Source: JACKIC01 sp964392305 (GTDB taxonomy: Bacteria; Planctomycetota; UBA1135; UBA2386). From it: 64,000 nt of DNA. Below are positions 1-8,010 of this stretch, in pieces. Made by a program: the position numbers and the translations under genes. The stretch covers positions 62,001 through 126,000 of the forward strand of contig CAYMPV010000004.1 of NCBI GenBank assembly GCA_964392305.1, in the 5' to 3' direction. The notes under the pieces are model-generated. The model saw only the letters and a program-made list of their open reading frames with translations, made no database searches and had not been told where the DNA came from. Numbering within the stretch: position 1 is the stretch's first letter; each line of letters begins with the position of its first letter.

Positions 1-49
1 TTTTTTCGGAACACGGCCGCGCGGCTTCCGCAGGCCCTGACTGTTACCC

Positions 50-232
50 ATGGCAAACCCGAAGCGTAAGCTCAGCCGCGCCAGCAAAGGCCACCGTCGC
101 GCGCACCTCACCCTCACCCGCCTGCAGCTCGTTCGCTGCACGCACTGCGGCTCGATGATCCGACCGCACACGATCTGCAAGGCCTGCGGCCACTACCGCG
201 GCCGGCAGATCCTGCTCGCCGACAATGGTTGA
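50..232 (+). CDS. rpmF: 50S ribosomal protein L32
   Basis: Structural protein of the large ribosomal subunit, 60 residues, the usual length. The N-terminus is basic (starts MANPKRKLSRASKGHRR) and is followed by a zinc ribbon with Cys30, Cys33, Cys43 and Cys46, so this is the zinc-binding (C+) form of L32. It is first in the rpmF-plsX-fabH-fabG-acpP-fabF order, which is common in bacteria. No Shine-Dalgarno sequence is visible before the ATG. A run of six T at the very start of the window may belong to an upstream terminator, but its stem lies outside the window. Confidence 0.97.
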   Translation: MANPKRKLSRASKGHRRAHLTLTRLQLVRCTHCGSMIRPHTICKACGHYRGRQILLADNG

Positions 233-276
233 TCGGAAACCAGGTTGATCGGAAGCCAGGTTGATCGCCAACCTGG
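229..276. repeat. Three 16-bp tandem copies between rpmF and plsX
   Basis: Three imperfect copies of TTGATCGGAANCCAGG lie head to tail, starting inside the rpmF stop codon; the third copy has diverged (TTGATCGCCAACCTGG). A fourth, more degenerate TTGATC unit follows. Nothing shows a regulatory role. It is one of several similar duplications in spacers of this window. Confidence 0.85.
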
Positions 277-437
277 TTGATCCGGATACGCGGGTGATCG
301 GAACGGCTGATCCGAACTGGCGCCCGAGAACAGCCGACCTGCCTTGCCAGCGATTGCGAAAGGCGCGGGTCGGAGGCAATCCGCGCCGCGGACTGCCGCG
401 CAGGTACCCAGATCCCTGGCAGTAGTTGGAGGATCCG

Positions 438-1493
438 TTGTCCAAGATCGTGCTCGATGCGTTCGGTGGTGACCACGCTCCCAAGGAAGTCGTGGCCGGC
501 GTCGCCATGGCCATGCAACGCGGTTTCGTGCAGCCAGAGCAGGTCCTGTTGACCGGCCCCGCGGACGCCGTTCGTGCCGAACTCGCGGCGCAGGGCCTAC
601 CGGTCGACGCGATCGCCGTGCACGACGCCCCTGACGTGCTGACCTGCGACGACACCCCGACCGACGCGATGCGCAAGAAGCCGCGCAACAGCATCGCGGT
701 CGGCGTGCAGCTCGTGAAGGAGGGCGCCGCCGGCGGCTTCGTCAGCGCCGGTTCCACCGGCACCGTGGTCGCAGCCGCGACCCTGGGATTGCGGTGTCTC
801 GAAGGCATCCGCCGCCCGGCGATCGGCGCGATCATCCACGGCGAGAAGCAGCCGTTCCTGGTGCTCGACGTCGGCGCCAATCCGCAACCCAAGCCTTTGC
901 ATCTGGCCCACTATGCGTTGATGGGTTCGGCCTACTACGCCGGCACCTTCGGCGTGGCCAAACCGCGCGTCGGCGTGCTCAACATCGGCAGCGAAGAGCT
1001 CAAGGGCAACCCGCTGGTGCGTGAGGCGCGCGCGCTGATGAAGCAGCTGCCGATCCAGTTCCAGGGCAACGTCGAGGGCGTCGAGGTGTTCACGGGTGAC
1101 TGCCACGTGATCGTCGCCGACGGCTTCACCGGCAACGTGCTGCTCAAGGTCAGCGAAGGCGTCGCCGAGTACCTGCTGCGCCACATGGCGGGCCTGATGA
1201 AGAAGGTCGGCGTCGCCCCCGAGCATCAGAAGGTGATCCTCGCGGACACCCTGCAGCGCATCGACTTCTCCGAATACGGCGGCGCCCTGCTGCTCGGCGT
1301 CGAGGGCATCGTGACCATCTGCCACGGTCGGTCGCGCGCGCCGGCATTCGCCAACGCGATCCGGTTCGCATTGCGCGCGCTCGACCAGAAGGTCAACGAA
1401 CACATCGTCGAAGCCGTGCGATCGGTGCAGTTGCCGGCCGCGGGCACGCCGGATGACGCCAGCGGTTCGGGCGGAGCCAGGTCGGGCGGATGA
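438..1493 (+). CDS. plsX: Phosphate acyltransferase PlsX
   Basis: Converts acyl-ACP to acyl-phosphate, the first step of the PlsX/PlsY route to phosphatidic acid, at the inner face of the membrane. About 351 residues. Family motifs are clear: VLDAFGGDHAP near the N-terminus, SAGSTGTVVA, and LVLDVGANPQP. The frame opens at a TTG at 426, but the TTG at 438 is preferred because GGAGGA at 428-433 sits 4 bases before it and the protein then starts directly with SKIVLDAFGGD. The last 25 residues or so are Gly/Ser/Ala-rich and probably disordered. It is followed about 110 bases later by fabH. Confidence 0.95.
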   Translation: MSKIVLDAFGGDHAPKEVVAGVAMAMQRGFVQPEQVLLTGPADAVRAELAAQGLPVDAIAVHDAPDVLTCDDTPTDAMRKKPRNSIAVGVQLVKEGAAGGFVSAGSTGTVVAAATLGLRCLEGIRRPAIGAIIHGEKQPFLVLDVGANPQPKPLHLAHYALMGSAYYAGTFGVAKPRVGVLNIGSEELKGNPLVREARALMKQLPIQFQGNVEGVEVFTGDCHVIVADGFTGNVLLKVSEGVAEYLLRHMAGLMKKVGVAPEHQKVILADTLQRIDFSEYGGALLLGVEGIVTICHGRSRAPAFANAIRFALRALDQKVNEHIVEAVRSVQLPAAGTPDDASGSGGARSGG

Positions 1494-1602
1494 ACCTGGT
1501 CGACGTGAGGATGGCGCCGCTGATGACATACCCCTCGATGGGCGCGGCGACGGCGGCGCCGCGGCAGGACCCGCGTGTTCTGGCACGCAAGGAGACGCGC
1601 GC

Positions 1603-2592
1603 ATGACAGCCTTGATTCCCGTCGGCATTGCCGGTTTCGGTCGCTACGTGCCCGAGAAGCGACTGACCAACCAGGACCTCGAGAAGCTCGTCGACACCTC
1701 GGACGACTGGATCGTGCAGCGCACCGGCATCCGCGAACGGCGCATCGCCGCCACCGATCAGGTGACCAGCACGCTGGCCCTGCAGGCGGCGCGTGCGGCG
1801 CTCGAGGACGCGAAGATGTCGCCCGAGGAACTCGACCTCGTCATCTGTGCAACGGTGACCGGGGATCAGTCGTTCCCGGCGACCGCTTGTCGCATCGGCT
1901 TCGACCTCGGCGCCAAGAAGGCTGGCGGCTTCGACCTCGGCGCGGCGTGCAGCGGCTTCGTGTTCGGCTCGCAGGTGGCGGCCGGCTTCGTCGCCTCCGG
2001 TCAGTTCAAGAACGTGCTCGTGGTCGGCGCTGAGATCCTCAGCCGCATTCTCGACTACAGCGATCGCAACACCTGCGTGCTGTTCGGCGACGGCGCCGGT
2101 GCGGCCATCTACACTCCGCTCGAGCGGGCCGGTCGCGGCGAGTTCCTCGGTGGTTCGATCAGCATGGAGGGCGGCGCCGAGGACGTGTTGGCGCAGCCGG
2201 GCGGCGGCAGCCGCCATCCGGCGACGGCCGAGACGGTGAGCCAGGGGCTGCACTTCATGAAGATGGGGGGCACCAAGGTGTTCCGCTTCGCAGTGCGCGT
2301 GTTCGCCGAGCTGGTCAGCAACGTCGTGCAGAAGTACGGCCGCGACGAGATCGGCGTGATCATTCCGCACCAGGTCAACCAGCGCATCATCGAGTCGGCG
2401 ATGGACCAGGTGGGCCTGCCGATGGACATGGTCTTTGCCAACATCGACCGCTACGGCAACACCTCGGCGGCGTCGGTGCCGATCGCGCTGCGTGAGGCCT
2501 ACGACGCGGGGCGACTGCAGAAGGGCAAACTCGTGGTGATGCCAGCCTTCGGCGCCGGCATGGCCTGGGGCCACATCCTGCTGCGCTGGTAG
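1603..2592 (+). CDS. fabH: Beta-ketoacyl-ACP synthase III
   Basis: Starts fatty-acid chains by condensing acetyl-CoA with malonyl-ACP. The catalytic triad is intact: Cys116 in GAACSGF, His256 in PHQVNQR and Asn286 in YGNTSAAS. Length 329 residues, normal for FabH. The frame is open back to 1453, but the ATG at 1603 is preceded by AAGGAG (1589-1594) at good spacing and starts right before the conserved VGIAGFGRYVPEKRLTN stretch. The upstream extension overlaps plsX in another frame and is low-complexity, so it is left out. Confidence 0.96.
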   Translation: MTALIPVGIAGFGRYVPEKRLTNQDLEKLVDTSDDWIVQRTGIRERRIAATDQVTSTLALQAARAALEDAKMSPEELDLVICATVTGDQSFPATACRIGFDLGAKKAGGFDLGAACSGFVFGSQVAAGFVASGQFKNVLVVGAEILSRILDYSDRNTCVLFGDGAGAAIYTPLERAGRGEFLGGSISMEGGAEDVLAQPGGGSRHPATAETVSQGLHFMKMGGTKVFRFAVRVFAELVSNVVQKYGRDEIGVIIPHQVNQRIIESAMDQVGLPMDMVFANIDRYGNTSAASVPIALREAYDAGRLQKGKLVVMPAFGAGMAWGHILLRW

Positions 2593-2624
2593 CCGGTCCG
2601 CGCGAACAGGCGCCCTCGCACTGG

Positions 2625-2668
2625 TCCCCCCGAACAAGATTCCCCCGAACAGATTCCCCCGAACGACC
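2625..2668. repeat. Three 14-16-bp tandem copies upstream of fabG
   Basis: TCCCCCGAACAGAT-type units of 16, 14 and 14 bases lie head to tail and end 14 bases before the fabG start. The copies differ by small indels. There is no hairpin and no evident binding site. The arrangement resembles the duplications upstream of plsX and fabF. Confidence 0.8.
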
Positions 2669-2682
2669 CGCCGAAGACGCAC

Positions 2683-3432
2683 ATGGAACTCACTGGCAAG
2701 GTTGCGCTCGTCACGGGCGCCTCGCGAGGCATCGGTCGCGCCATCGCCGTCGAACTCGCGCGCCGCGGGGCGGCCGTGTTCTGCACGTCGACCAAGGCGG
2801 GTGGCTGCGACGAGACCCTGGCGGCGATCGCTGCCTTGCCGGCTGGCGCCGGCAAGGCGAGCGCGCTGGTCGTGGACGTCGCCGACGACAGCAGCGTCGA
2901 GGCACTGGCCAAGGCGGTGCTGGACGGCGCCGGCCGGCTCGACCTGTTGATCAACAACGCCGGGATCACGCGCGACGGACTGTTCCTGCGCATGAGTGCG
3001 GCCGACTTCGACGCCGTGCTCGGCGCCAATCTGCGCGGCACGTTCCTGGTCTGCAAGGCATTCGCACGCGCGATGGCGAAGGCACGCGGCGGCCGAATCG
3101 TCAATATCGGCTCGGTCGTAGGCTTGACCGGCAACGCCGGGCAGGCAAACTACGCGGCCAGCAAGGCCGGGCTCGTCGCTCTGTCCAAGTCGCTCGCGCA
3201 GGAATTCGGCGGGCGTGGCGTGACCGTCAACGTGGTCGCGCCAGGCTTCATCACGACGGACATGACTGCCTCGCTGCCCGAGGACGCCAAGCAGGCCATG
3301 CTGCAGCAGATTCCCCTGGGCCGATTCGGCCAACCCGAAGACATCGCCCAAACCGTCGCATTTCTCTGCACTGACGCCGCTGCCTACATCACGGGACAGA
3401 CTCTCGTGGTGGACGGCGGCATGACCAAGTAG
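2683..3432 (+). CDS. fabG: 3-oxoacyl-ACP reductase FabG
   Basis: NADPH-dependent reduction of 3-oxoacyl-ACP in fatty-acid elongation. It is a classical short-chain dehydrogenase of 249 residues: the TGASRGIGRAIA cofactor loop at about residues 12-23, LINNAGITRDG in the middle, then the catalytic Ser/Tyr/Lys in NIGSVVGL and QANYAASKAG. The C-terminus ends ITGQTLVVDGGMTK, as in most FabG proteins. The position between fabH and acpP supports the assignment over other SDR enzymes. Confidence 0.96.
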   Translation: MELTGKVALVTGASRGIGRAIAVELARRGAAVFCTSTKAGGCDETLAAIAALPAGAGKASALVVDVADDSSVEALAKAVLDGAGRLDLLINNAGITRDGLFLRMSAADFDAVLGANLRGTFLVCKAFARAMAKARGGRIVNIGSVVGLTGNAGQANYAASKAGLVALSKSLAQEFGGRGVTVNVVAPGFITTDMTASLPEDAKQAMLQQIPLGRFGQPEDIAQTVAFLCTDAAAYITGQTLVVDGGMTK

Positions 3433-3510
3433 CTAGGCTCTCCCCCCGTCGGTGGTGGGGTTCCCACCCGATCGCCGACGCAACCACTTCTGAAGATCAC
3501 GAGGCATAAC

Positions 3511-3756
3511 GTGTCGAAGGCTGAAAACATCGAAGAACGCGTCCACAACATCGTCTGCGAGCAGCTCGGGACGACCCGCGACAAGATCGCCGCCGAGACG
3601 TCGTTCATCAACGACCTGGGCGCCGACTCGCTGGACACCGTCGAACTCGTGATGGAGTTCGAGGACGAGTTCGAGATCAACATCCCCGACGAGGACGCGG
3701 AGAAGATCCAGACCGTCGGTGATGCCGTGAAGTACATCACGGGCAAGCTCAACTGA
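3511..3756 (+). CDS. acpP: Acyl carrier protein
   Basis: Carrier of growing acyl chains. 81 residues, strongly acidic, with the phosphopantetheine-attachment motif GADSLDTVEL (Ser40). The start is GTG at 3511, preceded by a weak GAGG. The length, charge and position between fabG and fabF are all as expected for the housekeeping ACP. Confidence 0.97.
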   Translation: MSKAENIEERVHNIVCEQLGTTRDKIAAETSFINDLGADSLDTVELVMEFEDEFEINIPDEDAEKIQTVGDAVKYITGKLN

Positions 3757-3908
3757 GCCCGTGCCTCGCCGGGAGCCGCCACTGATCGGCCGTCGGACCG
3801 GGCCGTGCTTCGAACCGCAGCCGTGTGCGCACGGCGCGGTGCTGTTGCCCGACGCGGCGCAGCGCGCCGACGGCAGACGTGGCACACGCGTGCCCGGCGC
3901 CTCCCTCG

Positions 3909-3946
3909 GTGAGGCCCACCTCAGTGAGGCCCACCTGAGTGAGACC
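3909..3946. repeat. 15-bp tandem duplication upstream of fabF
   Basis: Two full copies of GTGAGGCCCACCTNA are followed by a third, partial GTGAGACC. They lie in the 234-base spacer between acpP and fabF, which otherwise shows no convincing gene: the short open frame across it is arginine-rich and looks non-coding. Confidence 0.8.
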
Positions 3947-3990
3947 TTGTCGTCGTTCTCCGAGACCGCCTGTCCGCAGTCATTCTGGCC

Positions 3991-5229
3991 ATGAGCAAAC
4001 GTCGCGTCGTCATCACCGGCATCGGAGCCGTGTCGTCCCTCGGCATCGGCATGGAGAAGAACTGGACCAGCATGCTCGCGGGCATGTCCGGAGCCGGTCC
4101 CCTGACGCGCTTCGACACGACCAAACACACCTGCAAGTTCGCCTGCGACGTGTGGGGTTGGGACGAGTCGGTGTATTTCCCGCGCACCGAGGCCAAACGC
4201 ATCGAGAAGTTCTCGATGTTCTATCTGGTCGCCGCCGACGAGGCGATGAAGGCGTCCGGCCTGGACATGGCGCGTGAGGATCGCACCGCCGCCGGTTGCA
4301 TCACCGGCACGGGCATCGGCGGCATCGACGAGATCGAGGCCTGCAAGGTGCTGTCGATCAATCGCGGCGCCGATCGCATCAGCCCGTTCTTCATTCCCAA
4401 GATCATGGCCAACGCGATGGCGGGCCAGGCGGCGATCCGTTTCGGCCTCCAGGGCACCTGCTACGTGACCTCTTCGGCATGTGCCAGTTCCAGCCATGCG
4501 ATCGGTCTGGCCCTGCGCACCATCCAGTGGGGTGAGGCCGACATCATGCTGACCGGCGGCTCGGAAGCGGCGACCACCGATCTGGGGCTCGGCGGCTTCT
4601 GCGCGCTCAAGGCGGTGTCGACGCGCAACGACGCCCCGACGAAGGCGTCGCGCCCGTTCGACCGCGACCGCGATGGGTTCGTGATGGGCGAAGGCGCCGC
4701 CGCGCTGGTGCTCGAAGAGTACGAACACGCCAAGAAGCGCGGCGCGCCGATCCTGTGCGAAGTGCTCGGCTACGGCTCGACCGACGACGCCTACCACATC
4801 ACCGCGCCGAACGAAGACGCCGACGGCCCCAGCCGCGCGATGCGCATGGCCCTCAAGGACGCCGGCCTCGCCCCCGAAGCCGTGCAGTACGTGAACGCCC
4901 ACGGCACGAGTACCCAGCTCAACGACAAGATCGAGACCGCCGCGATCAAGCGGGTGTTCGGCGACCACGCCCGCAAGCTGGCGGTGTCGTCGACCAAGTC
5001 GATGGTCGGCCACCTGCTCGGCGCCTCGGGCGCGATCGAACTTGCGGCCACCGCGATGGCGATCAAGACCGGGCAGGTGCATCCGACCATCAACTACGAA
5101 ACCCCCGATCCCGAGCTCGATCTCGACTACGTGCCCAACGAGGCGCGCGAACTGCGCGTCGACCACGCGATCTCGAACTCGCTGGGCTTCGGCGGCCACA
5201 ACACCTGCCTGCTGCTCGGCAGGATCTGA
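3991..5229 (+). CDS. fabF: Beta-ketoacyl-ACP synthase II
   Basis: Elongating condensing enzyme of fatty-acid synthesis, 412 residues. The Cys-His-His set is present: Cys164 in SSACASSSHAIG, His304 in NAHGTST and His341 in SMVGHLLGASG. The start MSKRRVVITGIGAVSSLG is typical. It is the last gene of the cluster. The protein contains an insertion-like stretch around KHTCKFACDVWGWDES, but the core looks complete. Confidence 0.96.
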   Translation: MSKRRVVITGIGAVSSLGIGMEKNWTSMLAGMSGAGPLTRFDTTKHTCKFACDVWGWDESVYFPRTEAKRIEKFSMFYLVAADEAMKASGLDMAREDRTAAGCITGTGIGGIDEIEACKVLSINRGADRISPFFIPKIMANAMAGQAAIRFGLQGTCYVTSSACASSSHAIGLALRTIQWGEADIMLTGGSEAATTDLGLGGFCALKAVSTRNDAPTKASRPFDRDRDGFVMGEGAAALVLEEYEHAKKRGAPILCEVLGYGSTDDAYHITAPNEDADGPSRAMRMALKDAGLAPEAVQYVNAHGTSTQLNDKIETAAIKRVFGDHARKLAVSSTKSMVGHLLGASGAIELAATAMAIKTGQVHPTINYETPDPELDLDYVPNEARELRVDHAISNSLGFGGHNTCLLLGRI

Positions 5230-5281
5230 TCCGCGTTCTTGGCGTTGGCGCGCGCTGCACCGAACTACAGTGCGCACGCTG

Positions 5282-5300
5282 GCCCGTTGCGCGAACGGGC
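5282..5300 (+). terminator. Hairpin downstream of fabF
   Basis: GCCCGTT and AACGGGC form a 7-bp stem around a 5-base loop, about 50 bases after the fabF stop. There is no T-tract after it, so it may be a weak terminator or only a fold in the leader of the next gene. A TACAGT that could be a -10 element lies just upstream (5266-5271). Confidence 0.35.
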
Positions 5301-5366
5301 ACCCGCCTGTAACCAGGGGGCAACGAATTCAACGAGTCCGGCATCCGTCGGGCTGGAGGCAACACC

Positions 5367-5696
5367 GTGAAGACGAAGCTGAAAGAAGCCCTGCACCGCT
5401 ACAAGGTCGAAGCGTTCAAGATGACGCACATGGGCGCCGAGGAGCAGGCCGAAGTGGCGCGCGAGATCCTCGAGCACACCGCGCAGGCGCTGCAGAACGC
5501 CTACCACTTCCACTTCGATCAGGACACCAGCCCGCACCGCGTCGAGACGTTCCAGCTGGTGAAGTCGGTGTGCCTCGAAACGCTGCTGCCGCCGATCGTC
5601 GAGAAGGTCATGAAGCGCGTGACGGTGCTCGAGCACCAGCAGGCGCACATGGTCAAGCTGCTCGACGAGCTGATGGAATTGCTGTCCGAGGATTGA
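5367..5696 (+). CDS. Small helical protein of unknown function
   Basis: 109 residues, not recognised. It is predicted almost wholly helical, with many charged residues, several His (for example AYHFHFDQDTSPHR) and a Leu/Glu-rich end (MVKLLDELMELLSED). There is no signal peptide or membrane segment. The start is GTG at 5367, supported by GGAGG (5354-5358) at good spacing, which together with the coherent composition makes it a real gene. It lies 90 bases upstream of the ROK kinase gene on the same strand. Confidence 0.75.
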   Translation: MKTKLKEALHRYKVEAFKMTHMGAEEQAEVAREILEHTAQALQNAYHFHFDQDTSPHRVETFQLVKSVCLETLLPPIVEKVMKRVTVLEHQQAHMVKLLDELMELLSED

Positions 5697-5728
5697 TCGG
5701 TCGGCGGGCTGATCCCCGCGGGTCGCGG

Positions 5729-5776
5729 CTCACCGAGCAACATCCTCACAGAGCAACATCCTCACCGAGCAACATC
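5729..5776. repeat. Three 16-bp tandem copies upstream of the ROK kinase gene
   Basis: CTCACCGAGCAACATC occurs three times head to tail, with one mismatch in the middle copy. The last copy ends 9 bases before the ATG at 5786, where a ribosome-binding site would be expected, so copy number could affect the leader of this gene. Confidence 0.9.
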
Positions 5777-5785
5777 CAGGCGCCC

Positions 5786-6742
5786 ATGCAAACCGTGCTG
5801 GCCGGGGATCTCGGCGGAACCAAATGCCGCTTCGCCCTCGTCGCCGAGGACCTGTCCGTGCATCGCGTGCAGCAGGTCGCCACGGTGCGCGACCGCGATC
5901 CGTTCCTGGCGCAGTTCGAAGCCGCGGTGCGCGAGGTGCTGCGTGAACTGCCGGCCGGCTGTGAGGCTCCGCGCTGTGCGGGCTTCGGCACCGCCGGCGT
6001 GATTCCGGCTCACGGCGAGAGCATCGATCGGGCACCGAACCTGCCGCTCGACGGCTTCCCGCTCGCGCAGTTCGTCGACGAGCGGTTCGGACTCAGCACG
6101 CGCGTACTCAACGACGGCCGCGCCAGCGCCTGGGGCGAGTACCTCAAGGGCAACGCGGCCGGAGCCGACCCCCTGCTCTGCCTGTTCTTCGGCACCGGCA
6201 TCGGCATAGGCCTGATGGTCGCGGGCGCACCCTACGCCGGTGCCCGCAACGCCGCCGGCGAGATCGGCCACACGATGTTCCGGCCCGGCGGTCGGCGGTG
6301 TGCCTGTGGCGACCTCGGCCACTTCGAGGCCTATTGCGGGGGTCGCGCGATCACCGAACGCGCCGCGGCCGAGATCGCCGAGGTGCCGCCGGCCGAACTC
6401 GGCGTCAGCAAGTGGACCGCTGGCGCGGTGGTCGCGGCGCAGGCGCTCGACGGCCGGGCCGGCGAAACCGCGCGCACGATCCTCGAAGACGCGGCCCTGG
6501 CCGCCACGACGATGGTCGCCAACGCGTGCACCTTGCTCAATCCGGGGGCCGTGGTCCTCGGCGGCGGCGTGCTCGCGGGCTGGCCGGCGCTGCGCGAACG
6601 CATCGAACTGCAGGTGCCGGCGCAGACCAGCCGGCTCATCCACGAGGGCCTGCGCTTCGTGCCCAGCCTCGGCGGATCGGACGCGATCCTGTGGGGCGCC
6701 GCGGCGGCGGCCGGACTGTCGATCGCGCCGGCGAAGCGCTGA
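5786..6742 (+). CDS. ROK-family sugar kinase, probably glucokinase
   Basis: ATP-dependent hexose kinase of the ROK family, 318 residues. It starts with the phosphate-binding GDLGGTKCRFAL. The catalytic Asp110 lies in VLNDGRASAWGE, followed by the FGTGIGIGL loop. The ROK zinc site is recognisable as GEIGH (His162) and Cys172-Ala-Cys174-Gly, but the third usual cysteine is His179 (CACGDLGHFEAY). Glucose is the likely substrate, but N-acetylmannosamine, fructose or another hexose cannot be excluded. The frame extends far upstream, but only the ATG at 5786 gives a normal ROK N-terminus. Confidence 0.85.
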   Translation: MQTVLAGDLGGTKCRFALVAEDLSVHRVQQVATVRDRDPFLAQFEAAVREVLRELPAGCEAPRCAGFGTAGVIPAHGESIDRAPNLPLDGFPLAQFVDERFGLSTRVLNDGRASAWGEYLKGNAAGADPLLCLFFGTGIGIGLMVAGAPYAGARNAAGEIGHTMFRPGGRRCACGDLGHFEAYCGGRAITERAAAEIAEVPPAELGVSKWTAGAVVAAQALDGRAGETARTILEDAALAATTMVANACTLLNPGAVVLGGGVLAGWPALRERIELQVPAQTSRLIHEGLRFVPSLGGSDAILWGAAAAAGLSIAPAKR

Positions 6743-6759
6743 AGAGCCTGGCGCAAACA

Positions 6760-6789
6760 GGGTCGCTGCTGCTGGGGTCGCTGCTGCTG
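6760..6789. repeat. 15-bp tandem duplication after the ROK kinase gene
   Basis: Two perfect copies of GGGTCGCTGCTGCTG lie 18 bases after the ROK kinase stop, in the leader of the D-Ala-D-Ala ligase gene. Confidence 0.85.
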
Positions 6790-6866
6790 GCGCACGGCGA
6801 GGTTCGCGGTTCGTTGTGGCCGGTCGCCTGCCTATGCTGCGGGCATCACCACGGAGGGGTGATGTG

Positions 6867-7991
6867 ATGAATGTAGCGGTGCTCGCCGGCGGCCAATCGC
6901 CGGAACACGAGGTCTCGTTGGCGTCGGCGGAGCAGGTGCTCGAACATCTGGACCGTCGTCACTGGCAGGTGTGGCCGGTATGGATCGACAAGCGCGGCCA
7001 ATGGTGGGTGCGGCGTCAGGCGCTGCCCGCCGCCGAGGCCTGGCGCCGCGACGATGGCGCCGCGCACCTCGGGCCGTTGCGGCCCGGCACGGCGCTCGAT
7101 TGGCTGCTCGACGAGGCACGCATCGAAGTGGTGTTCCCGGTGCTGCACGGTCCGCGCGGCGAAGACGGCACCGTGCAAGGCATGCTCGAGTTGTACGGTT
7201 TGCCTTGTGTCGGGTCGGGCTGCGCCGCGTCGGCGGTGGCCATGGACAAGTTGCGCACCCGCGAGGTGTTCGCGGCGAACGGCATCCCGCTGGCACCGGC
7301 CTACGTGCCGACGGTGCCGCTGGCGCATGCTGACGTGGACGCCGAGTACGCCGCGATGACCGCGCGTCTTGGGTCGCCGACGTTCGTCAAGGTCGACGCG
7401 TCGGGGAGCACGGTCGGCGTGCATCGCATCACCTGCCGCGACGACTTCACGGCGTTCGTCGAGGAGTTCCGCGGTCGGTTCCGGCGCTGGTTCGCCGAGA
7501 GCGCCGTCGTCGGCGAGGAGATCACGGTCGCGGTGCTCGGCAACACCGGCGCCACGCTGCAACCGCTGCCGCCGGTCGGCATCTACCCGCGCTGTGCCAC
7601 GTGGTTCACGCACGAGGCCAAGTACTTGCCGGGAGGCACCGAAGAGGTCGTGCCGCCGCGCGGATTGTCGCCCGCCCAGATCGAACAGGTCCAGGAACTC
7701 GGCCGCCGCTGCCACGAGTTGTTGGTCTGCGACGGCATGTCCCGCACCGACATGATCGTCACCGACGCAGGCCCCATCGTGCTCGAAACCAACACCATCC
7801 CGGGCCTCACGCGCACCAGCCTGTTGCCGCAGGCCGCAGCCGCCGCGGGGATGTCGTTTGCGCAGTTGCTCGATCGCCTGCTGCACACGGCCATGACAAC
7901 GGCGGCGCCGGGGCGCGCCGCGCCGAGCGCGCGGCCGGGTCAGACCGCGGCGGCGCCGGCGCCGGCTGCCGATATGGTGGCAGACCACTAG
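6867..7991 (+). CDS. ddl: D-alanine-D-alanine ligase
   Basis: ATP-grasp ligase that makes the D-Ala-D-Ala dipeptide of peptidoglycan. Diagnostic segments are LAGGQSPEHEVSLAS at the N-terminus (Glu15), VLHGPRGEDGTVQGMLE, VKVDASGSTVGV, and the C-terminal metal and substrate loop ETNTIPGLTRTSL. 374 residues, somewhat longer than usual because of an Ala/Pro-rich tail of about 40 residues. The ATG at 6867 has GGAGGGG (6853-6859) before it; a TATGCT at 6833-6838 could be a -10 element. Its presence implies a peptidoglycan cell wall. Confidence 0.95.
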   Translation: MNVAVLAGGQSPEHEVSLASAEQVLEHLDRRHWQVWPVWIDKRGQWWVRRQALPAAEAWRRDDGAAHLGPLRPGTALDWLLDEARIEVVFPVLHGPRGEDGTVQGMLELYGLPCVGSGCAASAVAMDKLRTREVFAANGIPLAPAYVPTVPLAHADVDAEYAAMTARLGSPTFVKVDASGSTVGVHRITCRDDFTAFVEEFRGRFRRWFAESAVVGEEITVAVLGNTGATLQPLPPVGIYPRCATWFTHEAKYLPGGTEEVVPPRGLSPAQIEQVQELGRRCHELLVCDGMSRTDMIVTDAGPIVLETNTIPGLTRTSLLPQAAAAAGMSFAQLLDRLLHTAMTTAAPGRAAPSARPGQTAAAPAPAADMVADH

Positions 7992-8010
7992 CCAGCAGAC
8001 TAGCCAGCTG
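7987..8010. repeat. 12-bp tandem duplication spanning the ddl stop
   Basis: ACTAGCCAGCAG is followed directly by ACTAGCCAGCTG. The first copy contains the ddl stop codon and the second ends on the first base of the next gene's GTG. Confidence 0.75.

Noticed and set aside
229..276. CRISPR-like array
   Set aside because: Units are directly adjacent with no spacers and only three copies; no cas genes are present.
3761..3994. 77-codon frame between acpP and fabF
   Set aside because: Contains a tandem duplication, has no ribosome-binding site and no coherent protein features.
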